A stretch of 9,034 nucleotides of DNA, taken from positions 1 to 9,034 of the forward strand of contig QGSR01000063.1 in NCBI GenBank assembly GCA_003387805.1, written 5' to 3'. The notes under the pieces are model-generated. The model was given only the letters and a program-made list of their open reading frames with translations. It was not told the DNA's origin and did not search any database. Position numbers and translations under genes: made by a program. Shown in pieces: positions 5,280 to 9,034 of the stretch. Every line of letters begins with the position of its first letter. Within the stretch, counting starts at the first letter, position 1. The stretch is from Bacillota bacterium (lineage in GTDB: Bacteria; Bacillota; Limnochordia; Limnochordales; ZCTH02-B6).

Positions 5280-7088
5280 CTAGCTCAGTTTCTCCAGCTC
5301 GTCCAGCAGCGACTCAAACACGTTCATGACCTGCAGCACCGGTTCGGGGCCGGTCATGTCGACGCCCGCGTCCTTAAGCAGATTCAGCGGGTAGTCCGCG
5401 CCGCCGCGGCTGAGCATGTTCAGGTAGCGCTCCACCGCGGGCCGGCCTTCGTCCAGGATGGCCTGGCCCAGCGCGGTCGCGGCCGCCAGGCCCGTGGCGT
5501 ACTTGTACACGTAGAACGCCCGGTAGAAGTGGGGGATGCGGGCCCACTCGATGGCGATTTCGTCGTCCGCGACCATGTCGGGTCCGTAATACTGCTTCAC
5601 CAGCTCGTAATACCGCTCGGACATCCAGTCGGCCGTCAGCGCGCCGCCGCCTTCCACCCGCTCGTGGGTCAGCTTTTCGAACTCGGCGAACTTGACCTGC
5701 CGGAAGACGGTGCCGCGGATGGTGTCCAGGTAGTTGTTGATCAGGTAGCGGCGGTGGGCCGGCGAGTCGGTGCGCTGGAGCAGGTAGTGGAACAGCAGGT
5801 GCTCGTTGAGCGTGGACGCCACTTCCGCCACGAAGATGGTGTACTGCGAGTACACGTAGGGCTGGGACCGGTCGGCCAGGTAGCTGTGGATGGCGTGGCC
5901 GAACTCGTGGGCCAGGGTGAACATGTTGTTCAGGTTGTTTTCGTAGTTCATCAGGATGTACGGGTGCACGCCGTACGCGCTGGTGGAGTAGGCGCCGCTG
6001 CGCTTGCCTTCGTTTTCGAGCACGTCCACCCAGCGGTTTTCCAGGCCGTGGCGCACGATCGTGACGTACTCCTCGCCCAAAGGCTCCATGCTGGCCAGCA
6101 TGGTCTCGGCCGCTTCCTCGTAGGGAATCTCCCAGTCCACCTCGGCCACCAGCGGCACGTACAGATCGTACATGTGCAGCTCGTCCACGCCCAGCAGCTT
6201 CTTGCGCAGCCGCACGTAGCGGTGCAGCAGGTCAAGGCGCGAGTGCACCGTGTCGATGAGATTGGTGTACACCTGCACGGGCACGTTGTCCGCGTGCAGC
6301 GCCGCGTGCAGCGCCGACTCGTGCTTGCGCATGCGGGCGTAGAACACGTCGTTGCGCACGCTGGCCGAGTACATGGCCGCCACGGTGTTGCGCCACTTGT
6401 AGTACGTGTCGTGCATCGCCTTGAACGCGTCGCGGCGGACGCGGCGGTCCTTGCTTTCCATCAGGCGGATGTAGCGGCCGTGGGTGACTTCGACTTCCTG
6501 GCCGTTTTCGTCCTTGATGAAAGGAAACTTCAGGTCGGCGTTGTTGAACATGCCGAACACGTTGTTGGGCGCCTGGGCCATCTCGCCCGCGGCGGCCAGA
6601 ATGGCTTCCTCCTGCGGCGACAGCGTGTGCGGCTTGTTGCGGACGATGTTGTCCAGGTAATGACGGTACAGCGAAAGCTCCTGGCTGCTTAGGTACTCGT
6701 CCAGCTGCTCCTGCGACAGCTGCAAAATTTCGGGCTCCACGAACGAGGTCGCGGTGGTCAGCTCCACCGCCAGGCGCTGGGCCCGGTCGTACAGCTCCTG
6801 GTACGTGGGGTTGGTGGTGTCCTCGTCGCGGCGGGTGAACGCGTAGACGATGACCCGCTCGAAGCGCTCGACCGTGTCGAACATCAAGTCCAGGCACCGG
6901 GCCAGCGTGGCCGGCGATTCGCCGAGCTTGCCCGCAAACGCGCCGATTTGCGGGATGGCCTCTTTGACGGCGGCGAACTCCTTCTCCCAGTCGTCATTGG
7001 TCGCGAAAATGTCCTCCAGCCGCCAGCGGTACTGTTCCGGGATTTCGCTGCGCTTGCGCACGGTTTGCGGTGCAGGCGCCTGACTCAT
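5280..7088 (-). CDS. pepF: Oligoendopeptidase F (M3B zinc metallopeptidase)
   Basis: A cytoplasmic zinc endopeptidase that cuts short peptides, used in peptide turnover. Seen (602 aa, the usual size): N-terminal KRSEIPEQYRWRLEDIFAT (12-30); a helical oligopeptidase N-terminal domain (about 110-190) with NPTYQELYDRAQRL before it; GAYSTSAYGVHPYILMNY (365-382); and the zinc-binding HEFGH (His394, catalytic Glu395, His398) with third ligand Glu422 in TIFVAEVASTLNEH. These match family M3B/PepF over the full length. Start chosen at ATG 7088 (MSQAPAPQ): AAGGAG (7100-7105) lies 11 nt upstream, slightly far. An in-frame GTG at 7098-7100 overlaps that site, and an ATG at 7130 lacks a good site. No signal peptide is visible. 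It lies 131 bp downstream of the permease on the same strand, so cotranscription is possible; it converges with ald. Confidence 0.96.
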   Translation of the reverse strand: MSQAPAPQTVRKRSEIPEQYRWRLEDIFATNDDWEKEFAAVKEAIPQIGAFAGKLGESPATLARCLDLMFDTVERFERVIVYAFTRRDEDTTNPTYQELYDRAQRLAVELTTATSFVEPEILQLSQEQLDEYLSSQELSLYRHYLDNIVRNKPHTLSPQEEAILAAAGEMAQAPNNVFGMFNNADLKFPFIKDENGQEVEVTHGRYIRLMESKDRRVRRDAFKAMHDTYYKWRNTVAAMYSASVRNDVFYARMRKHESALHAALHADNVPVQVYTNLIDTVHSRLDLLHRYVRLRKKLLGVDELHMYDLYVPLVAEVDWEIPYEEAAETMLASMEPLGEEYVTIVRHGLENRWVDVLENEGKRSGAYSTSAYGVHPYILMNYENNLNNMFTLAHEFGHAIHSYLADRSQPYVYSQYTIFVAEVASTLNEHLLFHYLLQRTDSPAHRRYLINNYLDTIRGTVFRQVKFAEFEKLTHERVEGGGALTADWMSERYYELVKQYYGPDMVADDEIAIEWARIPHFYRAFYVYKYATGLAAATALGQAILDEGRPAVERYLNMLSRGGADYPLNLLKDAGVDMTGPEPVLQVMNVFESLLDELEKLS

Positions 7089-7144
7089 TCGAGCCGTCAC
7101 TCCTTCGGCAAGATTGGTCACCATGACCATCTTTGTTCTTGAGC

Positions 7145-7164
7145 GGGCCGGAAATTCCTGGCCC
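7145..7164. other. 20-bp dyad in the pepF upstream gap
   Basis: GGGCC (7145-7149) and GGAA (7150-7153) are mirrored by TTCC (7155-7158) and GGCCC (7160-7164), around a central A and with one unpaired T at 7159. It lies about 57 bp before the pepF start, in the 131-bp gap after the permease gene. No T-tract follows on either strand, so a terminator is unlikely. It could be an operator; no promoter hexamers are evident nearby. Confidence 0.3.
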
Positions 7165-7180
7165 CGACCGCGAGAAGGCG

Positions 7181-7232
7181 GCGGCCGCCAAAAGGGCCAA
7201 GCGAGATGGGCTGCGGCCGCTAGAAGGGCCAA
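7181..7232. repeat. 20-bp imperfect direct repeat at the permease 3' end
   Basis: Bases 7181-7200 and 7213-7232 agree at 18 of 20 positions (GCGGCCGC, five variable bases with two differences, then GGGCCAA), with start-to-start distance 32 bp. The second copy spans the permease stop codon (7220-7222). In the first copy the stop-equivalent triplet is TGG on the minus strand. The 12 bases after each copy do not match, so this is not a clean 32-bp duplication. Confidence 0.6.
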
Positions 7233-9034
7233 ATCAAGGGCACTAGCGCCAGCGACACGGCCAGGATGAGCAGCGTCAGCGGCAGCCCGACTTTGACGAA
7301 GTCGGTGAAGCGGTAGGCGCCGGCGTTGTAAACCAGCATGTTGGACTGGTGCCCCACGGGCGTCGCGAAAGCGGTGGACGCCGCGATGGCCACGATCATC
7401 ATGACCGGATAGGGGGAAATGGCCAACGCTTCGGCCAAGTTTAGGGCGATGGGGGCCATCAGGATGGCCGCGGCCGCGTTGGTCAAAATCTGCGTCAGGG
7501 CGATGGTCATCGCGCCGATGAGGGCGCACGCGGCCAGCGGGCGGGCGGCCGGCAGGCCGGCCGGCAGGACGGCCGCGGCGCCTGCTCCGGGTCCCGCATC
7601 CGCCCCCAGCCGTGCCAGCCATTCGGCCAGCAGTGTGGCCGCGCCCGTCGTTTCCAGCGCGGTGCCCAGCGGCAGCATGCCGCCGATGGCGATGATGGTA
7701 CGCCAGTCGATGGCCCGGTGGGCTTCCTCGATGCGCAGGCAGCCGCCGACGACCATGGCCACGGCGCCCAGGGCGGCGGCCAGAGACACGTGCAAGACGC
7801 CGGCGGCCGCCAGCCCGATGGCGCCGCCGAAGATGGCCGCGGCCCGGCCGGCCCGGCTGTAGTCGGGCGCCGGGTTTTCCACGGGCTCCAGCAGCAGGAA
7901 GTCGGGGTCGGGCCCCAGCCGGCGGATGCGGTCCCGCGGGCCCCGCAGCAGCAAGGTGTCGCCGAAGCGCAGCCGCACCCGGGCCAGGGGCTGCCGGATG
8001 GTTTCGCCGTGGCGGCGAATGCCGATGACGGTCAGTCCATAACGATGGTAGAAGTCCGTTTCCCGCAGCGTTTTGCCCGCGAGGGTGGAGCGGGGGGCCA
8101 GCGTCGCCTCGGCCAGGCGGATGTCCCGGCCGTTGCCGCCGGGGTCCGGCGGGTGCTTCAGCTCGGCCAGCAGGTGCACTTGCCTGGCCGCTGCGGCCCG
8201 GAGCAAGCTGTCCCGGGGCCCCTCCACCAGCAGCGCCCGGGCCGCGGGCGCGCCGCCGGCATCGGCCGCCGCCGGCGTCTCGCCCCGGGCGGCCGCCATT
8301 TCGCGGAGGCCGTCGTCCACGGGCCGGAGCACCGCCAGCACCGTCAGGCCCAGCTCGGCCGTGATTTGCCGGACGCGGCGGGCGCCGGGTTGCGGGGGGG
8401 CCACCAGCACTTCGGTGCTTAAGGCGTGGTTTTGGCCGATGCCGGCCCCTTCGCCGCCGGCGCCGGACGACGGCTCCCGGGCCGGCAGCAGTCGGGGGCC
8501 CAACACGGCCAAGAACACGGCGCCTGCGCCCAGGACCGCGAGCCCGGTGGGGGTGAAGTCGAACAGCCCGAAGGGGGCGTAGCCGCGAGCGGTCAGGGCC
8601 GCGTTGACGAGCAGATTGGGCGGCGTGCCCACGGCGGTGGTCAGCCCGCCCAGGAGCGACCCGAAGGCCAGAGGAATGAGCAGCCGTCCTGCGGGAACCT
8701 TCGCGTCCCGGCCGGCCGCCAAGACCGCGGGCATCATGATGATGGCGGCGCCGATGTTGTTCATGATGGACGACAGGAGCCCCACCAAAAGGACGGTGGC
8801 GGCGATGAGGCGGCGCTCGCCCCGTCCGCCCAGGCGGCGCAGCAGCCGGGTCAAGTGATCCGAGCCGCCGGTGCGCATCAGGCCGGCGCTCATGACGAAA
8901 ATGCCGGACACCGTCACGACCGCGGGGCTGCCGAAGCCGGCGAAGGCCTGCTCCACGGTCACCAGGCCGGTCAGGGCCAGCGCGGCGGCGACCATGACGG
9001 CCATCAGGTCCGCCCGCAGCTTCTCCGTGGCGAA
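7220..9034 (-). CDS. SLC13/DASS-family permease with TrkA-C domains (5'-partial)
   Basis: A membrane transporter of the divalent anion/sodium symporter type; substrates in the family include sulfate and di/tricarboxylates, and the sequence does not settle which. Seen (604 visible aa): membrane segments in the first 180 residues with MNNIGAAIIMMP (91-102) and GTPPNLLVN (136-144); a soluble middle (about 185-385) with one clear TrkA-C/RCK_C domain (LAPRSTLAGKTLRETDFYHRYGLTVIGIRR, then GDTLLLRGP) and a degenerate one before it; then membrane segments with LTNAAAAILMAP (517-528) and ATPVGHQSNMLVYNAGAY (557-574). The two re-entrant-type motifs GTPPN and GHQSN are the paired half-repeats of the family. 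The frame stays open to base 9034 and the visible start, FATEKLRADL, matches the family just after its first segment, so the ATG at 9004 is unlikely to be the start. The first TrkA-C copy lacks the usual GKTL segment and is followed by an Ala-rich stretch (246-266). Confidence 0.9.
   Translation of the reverse strand, partial: FATEKLRADLMAVMVAAALALTGLVTVEQAFAGFGSPAVVTVSGIFVMSAGLMRTGGSDHLTRLLRRLGGRGERRLIAATVLLVGLLSSIMNNIGAAIIMMPAVLAAGRDAKVPAGRLLIPLAFGSLLGGLTTAVGTPPNLLVNAALTARGYAPFGLFDFTPTGLAVLGAGAVFLAVLGPRLLPAREPSSGAGGEGAGIGQNHALSTEVLVAPPQPGARRVRQITAELGLTVLAVLRPVDDGLREMAAARGETPAAADAGGAPAARALLVEGPRDSLLRAAAARQVHLLAELKHPPDPGGNGRDIRLAEATLAPRSTLAGKTLRETDFYHRYGLTVIGIRRHGETIRQPLARVRLRFGDTLLLRGPRDRIRRLGPDPDFLLLEPVENPAPDYSRAGRAAAIFGGAIGLAAAGVLHVSLAAALGAVAMVVGGCLRIEEAHRAIDWRTIIAIGGMLPLGTALETTGAATLLAEWLARLGADAGPGAGAAAVLPAGLPAARPLAACALIGAMTIALTQILTNAAAAILMAPIALNLAEALAISPYPVMMIVAIAASTAFATPVGHQSNMLVYNAGAYRFTDFVKVGLPLTLLILAVSLALVPLIWPF

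Noticed and set aside
5097..6692. 531-residue plus-strand open frame antisense to pepF
   Set aside because: Val/His/Gln-rich low-complexity translation with no recognisable motif, opposite a full-length pepF with an intact HEFGH motif.

Overview
The window is high-GC bacterial chromosome holding six protein-coding genes, the first and last cut by the window edges. Gene content and order (accD-accA-pyk, then alanine dehydrogenase; a Bacillus-type PepF), strong AGGAGG-like ribosome sites and GTG/TTG starts suggest a high-GC member of the Bacillota (Firmicutes), in the style of Symbiobacterium, Thermaerobacter or Limnochorda relatives. This placement is inferred from gene content only; no rRNA or marker search was possible.

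Left part (1-4698, all + strand): the end of accD, then accA, together the carboxyltransferase of acetyl-CoA carboxylase (first step of fatty acid synthesis); pyk (pyruvate kinase, last step of glycolysis); and ald (alanine dehydrogenase, pyruvate to or from alanine). The genes share pyruvate/acetyl-CoA metabolism. In Bacillus subtilis pfkA sits between accA and pyk; here that place holds only a 115-bp gap. A perfect 11-bp hairpin overlapping the pyk stop codon probably ends the acc-pyk transcript, which would make ald a separate or partly read-through unit.

Middle part (4699-5279): about 580 bp without a recognisable gene, between the converging ald (+) and pepF (-). It holds a five-unit 22-bp tandem repeat in which each unit carries a 16-bp near-palindrome, a long 17-pair hairpin, at least three copies of a GGTCAANNGGACC motif that look like insertion-sequence end remnants, and GC-rich hairpins likely to terminate pepF.

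Right part (5280-9034, all - strand): pepF (oligoendopeptidase F, M3B zinc peptidase) and, upstream of it, an SLC13/DASS-type permease with inserted TrkA-C (RCK_C) domains whose first residues lie beyond the window.

The genes are ordinary housekeeping and transport genes, and I see no convincing new multi-gene system. The points most worth a second look are the repeat-rich convergent intergenic region, unusual residues in active-site loops of both carboxyltransferase subunits, a pyruvate kinase carrying the potassium-independent signature, and a 12-bp palindrome just before accA.
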